Shown here piece by piece: positions 53,295 through 61,786 of a stretch of 64,000 bases of DNA. The notes below the pieces were generated by a model, which was not told the DNA's origin, did not search any database, and worked only from the letters and a program-made list of their open reading frames with translations. The stretch comes from CAZPGL01 sp964586175. Its GTDB lineage: Bacteria; Actinomycetota; Acidimicrobiia; Acidimicrobiales; MedAcidi-G1. Numbering within the stretch: the first letter of the stretch is position 1; each line of letters starts with the position of its first letter. A program made the position numbers and the translations under genes. The DNA is taken from assembly GCA_964586175.1 (NCBI GenBank), contig CAZPGL010000001.1, forward strand, positions 1 to 64,000, read 5' to 3'.

Positions 53295-54002
53295 ATGGCC
53301 TCCCGCCACCGGACCCTCGAAGATCCCCCGCTGTTGTTCGCCCACCGCGGTGGTCGGGCCCACGCTCCCGAGAACACCACCGACGCCTTCGCTCTCGCCG
53401 TGCGGCTCGGTGCGACCGGACTTGAGGGCGATGTGTGGCTGAGCAGTGACGGCATTCCGATACTGGACCACGATGGGCGGGTCGGCCCCTGGTACCGGCG
53501 CCGGCGGGTGGCCGACGTCCGACACGCCGACCTGCCGGGCCACCTGGCGACTCTGGACGACATGTATCGCGCCGCCGGCACCGGCGTGGCCGTCTCGCTG
53601 GACCTCAAGGATCCGGCGGCCGCCGGTCCGGTCATCGAGGTGGCCCGTCGCCACGGTGCAGCCAGCCGACTCTGGATCTGCCACCCCGACCATCAGCTCG
53701 TCGCCGGCTGGCGGGAGCTGGACCGGTCGGTACGCCTCGTGGACTCGACCCGACTGATCGACATCGAGGAGGGTCCGGAACGCCGGGCCGCCGACCTGGC
53801 CGCCGCCGGCGTCGACGCCATCAACCTTCCGGAACCGGACTGGACGGGTGGCCTCACGACTCTGTTCCACCGCTTCGGTATCCGCTGCCTGGGGTGGAAC
53901 GCCCAGCATCCCCGCCAACTCGACCGTCTCCTGGCGCTGGGGATCGACGGGGTGTTCAGCGACCACGTGGATCGGATGGTCGACGCGCTGGGCAGGCGCT
54001 GA
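53295..54002 (+). CDS. Glycerophosphodiester phosphodiesterase family protein
   Basis: This 235-residue TIM-barrel protein has LFAHRGGRAHAPENT (catalytic His, Glu), the metal Glu/Asp in GLEGDVWLSSDG, and the second catalytic His in ILDHDGR. It hydrolyses glycerophosphodiesters to glycerol-3-phosphate and an alcohol. No signal peptide is seen, so it should be cytosolic. It is the only plus-strand gene inside the tat-lepB-paf block; CATGAT 6 nt upstream may be its -10 box. Confidence 0.85.
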   Translation: MASRHRTLEDPPLLFAHRGGRAHAPENTTDAFALAVRLGATGLEGDVWLSSDGIPILDHDGRVGPWYRRRRVADVRHADLPGHLATLDDMYRAAGTGVAVSLDLKDPAAAGPVIEVARRHGAASRLWICHPDHQLVAGWRELDRSVRLVDSTRLIDIEEGPERRAADLAAAGVDAINLPEPDWTGGLTTLFHRFGIRCLGWNAQHPRQLDRLLALGIDGVFSDHVDRMVDALGRR

Positions 54003-54018
54003 GGTCAGACCCCCGTGG

Positions 54019-54951
54019 TCAGAGGCGCCGGATGTCGCCGATGGGCCACAGCCGGATGAAGGCCCGGCCGGTGATGCTGTCGGTGTCGATGGGGCCGAAA
54101 TAACGACTGTCCTTCGAGTTCGGGCGGTTGTCGCCCATGACGAACACGTGCCCGTCCCCGATGGTGCACCGGTTGCGGCCATCGTCGGCCCCGACGCAGC
54201 CCGGGGGTTCTCGGAACGCACCGGTGATGTCGGGTTCGTCCAGATACGGCTCGAGCAGCAGGTCGCCGTCGATGAAGATCCGTCCTTCCCGGACCTCGAC
54301 GGTCTCGCCGGGCAGTCCCACCACCCGCTTGATGAGATCGCTGATGCCGTCGGTCTCCCCCTCGGGGCTGGCGAACACGACGATGTCGCCGCGGTTGACC
54401 TCGTGGAGCTGGTAGCTCAACTTGTTGACGATGATGCGGTCGCCGACATGGAGGGTCGGCTCCATCGACGGCGACGGGATGTAGTACGCCTGAAACAGGA
54501 AGGTCTTGACGATGAACGCCACGACCAGGGCGCCGGCGACCACACCAACCCACTCGAGGATGCCCCGGATCGAGGACCGGAAGGATCCGGGAATGTGGAG
54601 GTCGACCTCGCCGCCGGCGTCACCGGTCGGCTCGTCACCCGGGGGGGTCGGCGGCGGGGGCGGCGGCCCCGGATCGAACACCGTCGTGGCCGCGCCCGCC
54701 GGGGGGACAACCGTGGTGGCCTCCTGGGCATCTGCAGGGCCGGACGGTGGTGTGTCGGGGACGTCGGGAGCAGGTGCCTCCGGCACCTCGGCAGACGGCT
54801 CGGCCGGCGCCTCATCGGCCGCCGCATCTGCCGGCTCATCGAGCGGCGCACCGGTCGCGGAGGACCGCGCCCGCGCCATCATCTCGTCGGCCCAGGCCGA
54901 ATCCGAATCACCGGCCGCCGTCCCGCCAGGGTCGCTCGTCTCGTCGTGCAC
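54019..54951 (-). CDS. lepB: Signal peptidase I
   Basis: This 310-residue type I signal peptidase has an unusually long Pro/Ala/Asp-rich cytosolic N-terminus (1-125), one membrane helix (about 131-150) and an extracytoplasmic catalytic domain with nucleophile S162 (PSPSMEP) and general base K208 (LIKRVVGLPG). The GDNRPNSKDSRYFGPI box is intact. It starts with GTG just 10 bp after pafC, 7 nt after a TAGGTT box. Its place in the proteasome/Tat neighbourhood is notable. Confidence 0.92.
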   Translation of the reverse strand: MHDETSDPGGTAAGDSDSAWADEMMARARSSATGAPLDEPADAAADEAPAEPSAEVPEAPAPDVPDTPPSGPADAQEATTVVPPAGAATTVFDPGPPPPPPTPPGDEPTGDAGGEVDLHIPGSFRSSIRGILEWVGVVAGALVVAFIVKTFLFQAYYIPSPSMEPTLHVGDRIIVNKLSYQLHEVNRGDIVVFASPEGETDGISDLIKRVVGLPGETVEVREGRIFIDGDLLLEPYLDEPDITGAFREPPGCVGADDGRNRCTIGDGHVFVMGDNRPNSKDSRYFGPIDTDSITGRAFIRLWPIGDIRRL

Positions 54952-54958
54952 CGCAGAG

Positions 54959-54964
54959 AACCTA
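54959..54964 (-). promoter_or_regulatory. -10 box made from the pafC stop codon (lepB promoter)
   Basis: TAGGTT begins with the TAG stop of pafC (54962-54964) and ends 7 nt before the lepB GTG. Confidence 0.5.
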
Positions 54965-55945
54965 GCCGCCGAATGGTGCCGTGCGCCGTCGAGCGGCCCC
55001 GTACCGGGACAGGATCCGCCGAGCGGTGTCGGCGCGTAGATCGTCTCCGAGGCCGACCGGGGCCTGCACGACGCGGGCCGCCGGACCGAGGCGGAGCAGC
55101 AGACGGGCCAGCCACGCCTCCGAGGCGACAGGCAGCTGGACCACCAGACCACCGTCGTCCGATGTCGTCGATCCGAGGTGCGGATACTGGTCGGCGACCC
55201 AGCGGGCCTCGGCATCCAACGCCAACTCGATGACCGGTAGCTCCTCGTGCAGCGGGAACACCTCGGCGGCGGTGTCGTCCGGGGCCTCCGGAGGGAACAC
55301 CTCGCCGGTCTCCTCGAAGCGTCGTACCCGATCCAGACGGAACAACCTGCGGTCCTCGGCCTCCCGGCAGAACGCCACCGCATACCAGTGGCCCCGGTCG
55401 GCGAAAACCCGATGGGGTTCGATCCTGCGTACCCGATGGGCGTCGCGCCCGTAGGAGTAGTAGTCGATCTCGACGACCCGGCCGTCCCGGGCCGCACGAC
55501 GGAAGACGGCCAGAGCGTCCCCGTCGCCCGTTCCCAGCCGGACCTGCACGGCCTCACCGGCCGCGGGATCCAGCGAGGCCGCCATCTTGGTCAGGGCCCG
55601 TTCGAGGGGGCCGAAGTCGTCGCCATCGGCCATGACGGCCACGGAACGACCGGCCACCAGCAACGCCATGATCTCGTCGGGGGCCAAGCGGAGGGGTTGG
55701 GTGAACCAGTCGGCGTAGGCGATCCAGACACGGTCGTCGACGATGGACACCTCGATCAGGCAGTCCGGGGTGAACGGATGGACGCCGACGAAGAACACCA
55801 CCTCCTCCAGGTCCTGCAACAACTGGTCGAGGGGATAGTCGAACCGCTCGGCCACCGCCGCCAGCTCCACGCCCCCCTGGTCGACCACCCAGGGGATCAC
55901 GGCCAGGAGGCGGCGCAACCGATCGAGAGCGCTGAGGCTGCTCAC
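54962..55945 (-). CDS. pafC: WYL-domain DNA-damage regulator PafC
   Basis: This 327-residue protein has an N-terminal HTH region (LDRLRRLLAVIPWVVDQGGV), a central WYL domain (RVVEIDYYSYGRD, RRIEPHRVFADRGHWYAVAF) and a C-terminal WCX domain. With PafB it activates the LexA-independent DNA-damage response in mycobacteria. The GTG at 55945 overlaps the pafB stop (GTGA), so the two partners are made together. Confidence 0.9.
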   Translation of the reverse strand: MSSLSALDRLRRLLAVIPWVVDQGGVELAAVAERFDYPLDQLLQDLEEVVFFVGVHPFTPDCLIEVSIVDDRVWIAYADWFTQPLRLAPDEIMALLVAGRSVAVMADGDDFGPLERALTKMAASLDPAAGEAVQVRLGTGDGDALAVFRRAARDGRVVEIDYYSYGRDAHRVRRIEPHRVFADRGHWYAVAFCREAEDRRLFRLDRVRRFEETGEVFPPEAPDDTAAEVFPLHEELPVIELALDAEARWVADQYPHLGSTTSDDGGLVVQLPVASEAWLARLLLRLGPAARVVQAPVGLGDDLRADTARRILSRYGAARRRTAPFGG

Positions 55946-56856
55946 CGCTGCGCCTCCAACCACACCACCAGATCATCACGCAGGTCCTCGGGTGCCAGGA
56001 TCTCGGCACCGTCGAGGAAGGCCAGCACGAACGAACGGAAGGCGGCCCGGTCGACCACCTCTTCCGCGACCACCACCGAACCGTCGTCACGGTGTTCGAC
56101 GACCGACTCGGCCCCCAGATGCCCGATCACCCACGGAACGTGGGCGGCATCGACGGCCAGGCGGGCCTCCACCGGCTCATCGGTGCCGTACCTCCAGGCC
56201 GGGTCCTCCCCAATCTCGACTGGGCGACGAGGGCGCTCGTAGCCCCCCGGTGGGCCCACGGCGATCGTCCCGTCGATGCGGTCCACCCGGAAGCGCCGTC
56301 CAGCATCTCTGGTGCGGTCCCGGCCGCTCATGTACCAGTGGCCCCGGTTGAACACCACCCGGTGCGGCTCCACGGCCCGGGCCACCTCCGCATACCGGAA
56401 TTCGGCGACCCGGCGCTCGGCGACGGCCCGCAGCAGCGGCCCGATGGCCTCGCCGTCCGGCAAGCTGGCCACCGGTGCCGGATCGGCCCCCGACGGCGCA
56501 CCCCCGAGCTTCCAGAACGGATCCTCGACGGGTGCCTCGGCGAGCCGCACCAGGTTGGTCGCCAGGTGGAGGGCGGCCAGCTCGTCGGGCTCCAGGGCCG
56601 GAGCGTCCCCGCCGTAAAGAGTCGGCGGGATGCGGTAACCGTCGACCGGGGGGTCGGTGCCGGGAATCGGCTCGACAAGCACCGGAATGCCCATGGACCG
56701 AAGATCGTCCTTGTCGCGCTCGAAGGCCCGCCGGAAGTTGTCGTCGATCGACGAGTACGCACCCGGCAGACGCTCGCGGAGATCGTTCCGGCTGAGCGGC
56801 CGTTCGGCGCCGAGCAGCGCCGCCACCAGGTTCAGAAGCCGCTCGAGCTTGTCCAC
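55942..56856 (-). CDS. pafB: WYL-domain DNA-damage regulator PafB
   Basis: This 304-residue protein has an N-terminal winged HTH (LERLLNLVAALLGAERPLSR) and WYL domain (VAEFRYAEVARAVEPHRVVF then RGHWYMSGRDRTRDAGRRFR). It forms a heterodimer with PafC. It starts with GTG, 6 nt after a TAGGGT box, so pafBC can be transcribed separately from pafA, whose stop is 41 bp upstream. Confidence 0.9.
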   Translation of the reverse strand: MDKLERLLNLVAALLGAERPLSRNDLRERLPGAYSSIDDNFRRAFERDKDDLRSMGIPVLVEPIPGTDPPVDGYRIPPTLYGGDAPALEPDELAALHLATNLVRLAEAPVEDPFWKLGGAPSGADPAPVASLPDGEAIGPLLRAVAERRVAEFRYAEVARAVEPHRVVFNRGHWYMSGRDRTRDAGRRFRVDRIDGTIAVGPPGGYERPRRPVEIGEDPAWRYGTDEPVEARLAVDAAHVPWVIGHLGAESVVEHRDDGSVVVAEEVVDRAAFRSFVLAFLDGAEILAPEDLRDDLVVWLEAQR

Positions 56857-56862
56857 GCCAGC

Positions 56863-56868
56863 ACCCTA
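56863..56868 (-). promoter_or_regulatory. Leaderless -10 box for pafBC
   Basis: TAGGGT lies 6 nt before the pafB GTG, between pafA and pafB. Confidence 0.5.
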
Positions 56869-56897
56869 GGTGGCAGGGGCCGCCCCGCGCCGCTGGC

Positions 56898-58256
56898 TCA
56901 CAGCGACTCGATGAGCTTCTCGACCCGCTCGTCGTGCGAGCGGAACGGGTCCTTGCACAGCACGGTCCGCTGCGCCTGGTCGTTCAACTTCAGGTGCACC
57001 CAGTCCACCGTGTAGTCCCGGCGGCGCTCCTTGGCCCGCCTGATGAACTCGCCGCGGAGCCGGGCCCGAGTGGTCTGGGGTGCGGTCTCGACGGCCTCGG
57101 CGATGGCGTCGTCGGTCGTGGTCCGCTCCATCAGGCCCCGGTCCTGCATGCGGTAGAACAGACCGCGCTGCCGGTTGACGTCATGGTACTGAAGGTCGAC
57201 GAGGGCGACCCTCGAGTCGGCCAGCGACAGCCCGTGGCGTTCCCGGTAGCCCTCGATCAGGTGGTACTTGGCCACCCAGTCACATTCCCGGTCGAGGGTC
57301 AACGGATCGGTTTCGATGGCCGTGAGGCAGTGTTCCCACATGGTCAGGGCCTGCTTCTCCTCAGCGTTCATGTCGTGGCGCTCGGCGAAACGGATCGCCC
57401 GATCGAGGAACTCCTTCTGGATGTCGAGGGCACTGACCTCGCGGCCGTTGGCCAGGCGCACCGTACGGCGACAGGTCATGTCGTGGCTGATCTCGCGGAT
57501 GGCCCGGATCGGGTTCTCGAGGGTCATGTCCCGCAGGACCACCCCGGGTTCCTCGAGCATCCGCAGCAGCAGGCCGCAGGCCCCGACCTTCAGGAAACCC
57601 GCGTACTCGCTCATATTCGAGTCACCGACGATGACGTGGAGCCGCCGGTAGCGCTCGGCATCGGCATGGGGTTCGTCACGCGAGTTGATGATCGGCCGGG
57701 ACCGGGTGGTGGCGCTGGACACGCCCTCCCAGATGTGTTCGGCCCGCTGGCTCACGCAGTACATCGCCCCCCGAGCCGTCTGGAGCACCTTGCCGGCACC
57801 GGCGTAGATCTGGCGGCTGACGAGGAACGGGATCAGCACCTCGGTGTAGGCCGCCAGGTCCTCGTCCCTTCCGGTCAGGTAGTTCTCGTGGCAGCCGTAC
57901 GAGTTGCCCGCCGAATCGGTGTTGTTCTTGAACAGGTAGATATCGCCCTGGATCCCCTCGTCCCGCAAGCGCTCCTCGGCGCTGGCCAGCAACTGCTCGA
58001 GGATCCGCTCCCCCGCCTTGTCGTGGGCAATGACGTCGGCCACCGAATCGCATTCAGGCGTGGCGTACTCGGGATGCGACCCGACGTCGAGATAGAGCCG
58101 GGACCCGTTGGCGAGGAACACGTTGGAACTGCGCCCCCACGACACGACCCGGCGGAACAGGTAGCGGGCGACCTCGTCGGGACTGAGCCGCCGCTGGCCG
58201 TCCAGGGTGCAGGTCACCCCGTATTCGTTCTCGATGCCGTAGATACGCCGGTCCAT
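56898..58256 (-). CDS. pafA: Pup-protein ligase PafA
   Basis: This 452-residue ligase attaches Pup through its C-terminal Glu to lysines of target proteins. It has the carboxylate-amine ligase fold: GIENEYG (E9, E11 for Mg-ATP), the catalytic base region YLDVGSHPEYATPEC (D57) and KNNTDSAGNSYGCHENYL. The C-terminal domain with DWVHLKLNDQAQRTVLCKDP is typical. Length is normal. It follows prcA by 38 bp. Confidence 0.95.
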   Translation of the reverse strand: MDRRIYGIENEYGVTCTLDGQRRLSPDEVARYLFRRVVSWGRSSNVFLANGSRLYLDVGSHPEYATPECDSVADVIAHDKAGERILEQLLASAEERLRDEGIQGDIYLFKNNTDSAGNSYGCHENYLTGRDEDLAAYTEVLIPFLVSRQIYAGAGKVLQTARGAMYCVSQRAEHIWEGVSSATTRSRPIINSRDEPHADAERYRRLHVIVGDSNMSEYAGFLKVGACGLLLRMLEEPGVVLRDMTLENPIRAIREISHDMTCRRTVRLANGREVSALDIQKEFLDRAIRFAERHDMNAEEKQALTMWEHCLTAIETDPLTLDRECDWVAKYHLIEGYRERHGLSLADSRVALVDLQYHDVNRQRGLFYRMQDRGLMERTTTDDAIAEAVETAPQTTRARLRGEFIRRAKERRRDYTVDWVHLKLNDQAQRTVLCKDPFRSHDERVEKLIESL

Positions 58257-58294
58257 GGTCGCTCAGTGCCGGTCACCGGCCGAGCGGGGCATGG

Positions 58295-58972
58295 TCACCC
58301 GAGCAGCCCGGCGAGGTGGTCGCCTTCGATGCGGCGGAAGGCCCGGCGGCCGTTGTCCCTGGCCAGCACGGCCACCTCGAGGTCGTCAGGGACCAGCGTC
58401 CTATCCGGTCCGGCGAGCGCGGCCACCGCGGCGCCCACGCTGTCGGCGAGACCCTGGCCGGCGGTCCACGTTTCGGCCAGACGTTCCCGGATGGCGTCGG
58501 CCTCACCGCCGATCACCACATAGGTCCTGGTGTCCATCACCGTGCCGTCGTAGAGCAGGTGGAAGAGCTGGTCGCCTGCCGGGTCGGCCCCCATCTCGGC
58601 GACCAGGATCTCGACCTCGAGCGGCTTCATCTCGTGGGTGAAGTACTGGCCCAACGTCTGGGCGTACTGGTTGGCCAGCCAGCGGGCGTCGACATCGTCC
58701 CGGCTGAACGAATAGCCCTTCAGGTCGGCGTGGCGGACACCGGCCACCCGCAGCTGGTCGAACTCGTTGTACTTGCCGACGCCGATGAAGCCGATCCGGT
58801 CGTAGATCTCACTGACCTTGCGCAGCGTGTTGGACGGGTTCTCCGCACACAACAGCACGCCGTCGGCGTAGGTGCTGGCCACCGCGGCCCGACCCCGGGC
58901 GATGCCCTTCCGGGCGTAGTCGGCCCGGTCCTTCATCACCTGCTCGGGCGAGACGTACATGGGCATGTTCAT
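58295..58972 (-). CDS. prcA: 20S proteasome alpha subunit
   Basis: This 225-residue outer-ring subunit has the N-terminal gate helix region YVSPEQVMKDRADYARKGIA and the lysine pocket that receives the ATPase tail. It lacks a catalytic Thr. The ATG overlaps the prcB stop by 4 bases. Another ATG three codons inside (58963) is possible. Confidence 0.95.
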   Translation of the reverse strand: MNMPMYVSPEQVMKDRADYARKGIARGRAAVASTYADGVLLCAENPSNTLRKVSEIYDRIGFIGVGKYNEFDQLRVAGVRHADLKGYSFSRDDVDARWLANQYAQTLGQYFTHEMKPLEVEILVAEMGADPAGDQLFHLLYDGTVMDTRTYVVIGGEADAIRERLAETWTAGQGLADSVGAAVAALAGPDRTLVPDDLEVAVLARDNGRRAFRRIEGDHLAGLLG

Positions 58973-59790
58973 GCCGTCGACCCCCCGTCGCCTTCGCTGG
59001 CACCGAGAACGTCCAGCAGGGCTGAGGTGCGTGCGGCCAGGTGGTCGTCGTCGATCCGTTGGAAGCCGTCGGCGGTGATGGTGGCGACGACCGGATAGAT
59101 CCCCCGGATCGGGTCGGGGCCGCCGGTGGCGCTGTCCTCGTCGGCGGCCTGGAAGAGCGCTTCGATGGCCAGGTCGATGGCCTCGCCGTCGGTCATGCCG
59201 CGGTGGTGGCGGAGTTTGACGACGGTGGATGCGTGGAGGCTTCCCGACCCCGAGGCGGCGTAGTCCCGTTCCTCGTACCGGCCGCCGGTGATGTCGAACT
59301 GGAACAGCCGGCCGTGCCCGACCCGCTCATCGAAGCCGGCGAACACCGGGACCACGGCCAACCCCTGCATGGCCGCCGGGAGGTTCCCCCGCAGCATCTG
59401 GCTGAGCTGATTGGCCTTGCCGTCGAGGCTCAACGGATTGCCCTCGACCTTCTCGTAGTGCTCCAGCTGCAACTGGAACAGCCGGACCATCTCCATGGCC
59501 GGGCCGGCAGCGCCGGCGATCGCCACCCCGGAGAGGTGGTCGGCGGGGAACACCTTCTCGATGCTGCGGTGGCTGATGAGATGCCCGGCGGTAGCCCGGC
59601 GGTCACCGGCCATGACCACGCCCTCGGCGGTCCGGATGGCCAGCACCGTGGTGCCGTGGGTGATCGACATCGGGTCCAGTCCCGTTCCGGGTCCGGGCTC
59701 AGCGGCGGCCGCACCGAGGCCCAGGGCGTCGAGCAGTCCGAGGAAACTCGGACCGGGATCGGTGTCAGAGGTGAAGCGTGGCAGGGTCAC
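58969..59790 (-). CDS. prcB: 20S proteasome beta subunit
   Basis: This 273-residue catalytic subunit is made with a 46-residue propeptide; the mature enzyme starts at T47 in THG-TTVLAI. Other active-site elements include the Asp and Lys of the core (VVMAGDRRATAG, IEKVF). It forms the inner rings and degrades pupylated proteins. It starts with GTG, 8 nt after a TACCCT box, and is coupled to prcA. Confidence 0.95.
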   Translation of the reverse strand: MTLPRFTSDTDPGPSFLGLLDALGLGAAAAEPGPGTGLDPMSITHGTTVLAIRTAEGVVMAGDRRATAGHLISHRSIEKVFPADHLSGVAIAGAAGPAMEMVRLFQLQLEHYEKVEGNPLSLDGKANQLSQMLRGNLPAAMQGLAVVPVFAGFDERVGHGRLFQFDITGGRYEERDYAASGSGSLHASTVVKLRHHRGMTDGEAIDLAIEALFQAADEDSATGGPDPIRGIYPVVATITADGFQRIDDDHLAARTSALLDVLGASEGDGGSTA

Positions 59791-59798
59791 GGTCCGCG

Positions 59799-59804
59799 AG
59801 GGTA
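59799..59804 (-). promoter_or_regulatory. Leaderless -10 box for prcBA
   Basis: TACCCT lies 8 nt before the prcB GTG, between pup and prcB. Confidence 0.45.
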
Positions 59805-59823
59805 ATCGCTCCCGGGCCGGGCG

Positions 59824-60030
59824 CTACTCGCCGCCCTTTTGGATGTAGCTCTTGACGAAATCCTCGGCGTTGGTCTCGAGCACGCCGTCGATCTCGTCGA
59901 GCAGGTCGTCGAGCTCGCCCTTGAGGCGCTGGCTCCGGTCGCTGACGGCAGGGGCTGTCGCCTCATCGGCCTCGACGTCCTCGTCGACACGGTCTGCGGC
60001 GACCCGGCGCTTCTGCTCCCGCTCCACCAT
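59824..60030 (-). CDS. pup: Prokaryotic ubiquitin-like protein Pup
   Basis: This 68-residue protein tag has a disordered N-terminus, a central helix (RLKGELDDLLDEIDGVLE) that binds the ATPase coiled coil, and the conserved end NAEDFVKSYIQKGGE. It ends in Glu rather than the Gln of mycobacterial Pup, so it can be ligated without deamidation by Dop. It has a GAGGA ribosome-binding site 6 nt before the ATG. Confidence 0.95.
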   Translation of the reverse strand: MVEREQKRRVAADRVDEDVEADEATAPAVSDRSQRLKGELDDLLDEIDGVLETNAEDFVKSYIQKGGE

Positions 60031-60115
60031 GGTTCCTCGTCTCCCGTTCCGTCGTCTTCCTGTGCCGTGCCTGTTCGCCGGTCTTGTCCACGGGTCCTGG
60101 TCACTCCGGCGACCG

Positions 60116-61639
60116 TCACCCAGTGTCGGCGAGACGGTTCAGCAGTTCGGCAACCGTGTCGCACTCGTCCAGGAGCGTACTCACATGGGCCGCGCTCCCA
60201 CGGGACGGTTCCATCATCGGGACCCGCCGCAGCATCTCGTCGCCGGCGTCGAACACCATCGAATCCCAGTTGGCGGCCACGATCTGGCCCGGCCACTTGT
60301 CGAGGCACCGCCCGCGGAAGTACGCCCTGGTGTCGCTCGGCGGCTCGGTCATCGCCGCGGCAGCCGACGCCTCGTCGATCAGGGTCTCGGGGCCGAGCTT
60401 GGCGAACAGGGAGCGGTCGGGTCGCAGATCGTGGTACTGGATGTCGACCGCTGCCAGGCTGATGTCGTCAGGGGCCACCCCCCGTCGATCGCGGAACGCA
60501 TCCAGCAGATGCTTCTTGCTCACCCAGTCGACCACGCCGAACAGCGGGTCGAGGTCACCGGGATGTTCCAGGGCTTCGAGCACCTGTCGCCACCGGTCCA
60601 TGACGACGTGCGCCGTCTCGCCACCCGCCCCGTCGGGCCCGTAGCAGGCCAGGTACTGCTCGGCCTGGCCGTAAAGCCACCATTGGAGTTCCAGCGCGGT
60701 GGCGGTCGATCCGTCGTCGAGGCGGAGCGGGGCCCGGAGTCCGAGGTCCAGCGACACGGTGCGCAGGGCCCGGATCGGCTCGGCAAACACCACCTCCCGG
60801 TCGAGGGCGTCGTCCTCGACCATGGCCAGCACCAGGGCCGTCGTGCCGACCTTCAAGAACGTGGCCACCTGGCACAGGTTGGCGTCGCCGACGATGACGT
60901 GGAGCCGGCGGTAGCGCAGCGGATCGGCGTGGGGTTCGTCACGAGTGTTGATGATGGGCCGCTTCAAGGTCGTCTCGAGCCCCACCTCCTCTTCGAAGAA
61001 GTCGGCTCGCTGCGTGAGCTGGAACGGCACCTGCTGTCGGGTGCTTCCCGGGAGCTCGCAGCCGACCTTGCCGGCACCGGTGAAGAGCTGCCGGGTCACG
61101 AAGTGGGTGGTGGCGTGGACCACCACCCGACCGAACGGCACGCCCCGGTCGATCAGGTAGTTCTCATGGCAGCCATAGCTGTTGCCCTTGCCGTCCGAGT
61201 TGTTCTTGTAGACGACCAACTCCTGGCCGGGTGGCAGCACCTCGTTGGCGGCCGCCATCGACGCCACGAGGATCAGGTCGCCGGCCCGGTCGTAGCGAAC
61301 CACCGACAGCGGGTCGGCACACTCCGGCGTGCTCAGTTCGGGATGGGCGTGGTCGACGTAGTAGCGGGCGCCGTTGGTCAACACGGCGTTGACCAGATGG
61401 GTCTCGATCTCCGGAGCCAGGGCGCCCAGCGCGGCGAAACCGCGGGCGTCGACGTCGGGGCTCTCGTCGATGAAGTCCCAGCCGACACGGGGGGCACCAG
61501 GCCCATGTCCGGCGCCGGCGGTTCGACTCAGGTACGCGTTGATCAATAAGGACGAGGCGCTGATCGGATTGGGATCGGGCACGCCGCGGTGGACGATGCC
61601 GTACTCGGTTTCGATGCCGAGCGTCTTGACCACGGCCAT
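60116..61639 (-). CDS. dop: Deamidase/depupylase of Pup (Dop)
   Basis: This 507-residue enzyme is a PafA relative with the Dop marks GIETEYG at the N-terminus, the Dop-loop region around residues 40-80, and the nucleophile Asp in YYVDHAHPELSTPEC (D96). It removes Pup from substrates; with a Pup ending in Glu, deamidation is not needed here. ATG 61639 (MAVVKTLGIE) is chosen over an upstream start because of the TAGGGT box and family length. Confidence 0.95.
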   Translation of the reverse strand: MAVVKTLGIETEYGIVHRGVPDPNPISASSLLINAYLSRTAGAGHGPGAPRVGWDFIDESPDVDARGFAALGALAPEIETHLVNAVLTNGARYYVDHAHPELSTPECADPLSVVRYDRAGDLILVASMAAANEVLPPGQELVVYKNNSDGKGNSYGCHENYLIDRGVPFGRVVVHATTHFVTRQLFTGAGKVGCELPGSTRQQVPFQLTQRADFFEEEVGLETTLKRPIINTRDEPHADPLRYRRLHVIVGDANLCQVATFLKVGTTALVLAMVEDDALDREVVFAEPIRALRTVSLDLGLRAPLRLDDGSTATALELQWWLYGQAEQYLACYGPDGAGGETAHVVMDRWRQVLEALEHPGDLDPLFGVVDWVSKKHLLDAFRDRRGVAPDDISLAAVDIQYHDLRPDRSLFAKLGPETLIDEASAAAAMTEPPSDTRAYFRGRCLDKWPGQIVAANWDSMVFDAGDEMLRRVPMMEPSRGSAAHVSTLLDECDTVAELLNRLADTG

Positions 61640-61646
61640 GGAGGCG

Positions 61647-61652
61647 ACCCTA
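61647..61652 (-). promoter_or_regulatory. Leaderless -10 box for dop
   Basis: TAGGGT lies 7 nt before ATG 61639, giving dop its own transcript apart from the ATPase gene. Confidence 0.5.
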
Positions 61653-61786
61653 GCGGTCACCGGGAACCCGGCCGGCCGGTGGGGTCCGACTTCGTCGCGT
61701 CGCCGCCCCGGCGGGCACTGATCTGCGCAGCGGTTGCCCGACCGCCAGATGTGGAGCCTGGGACTATGCCCGGAAGTGGAGGCCGC

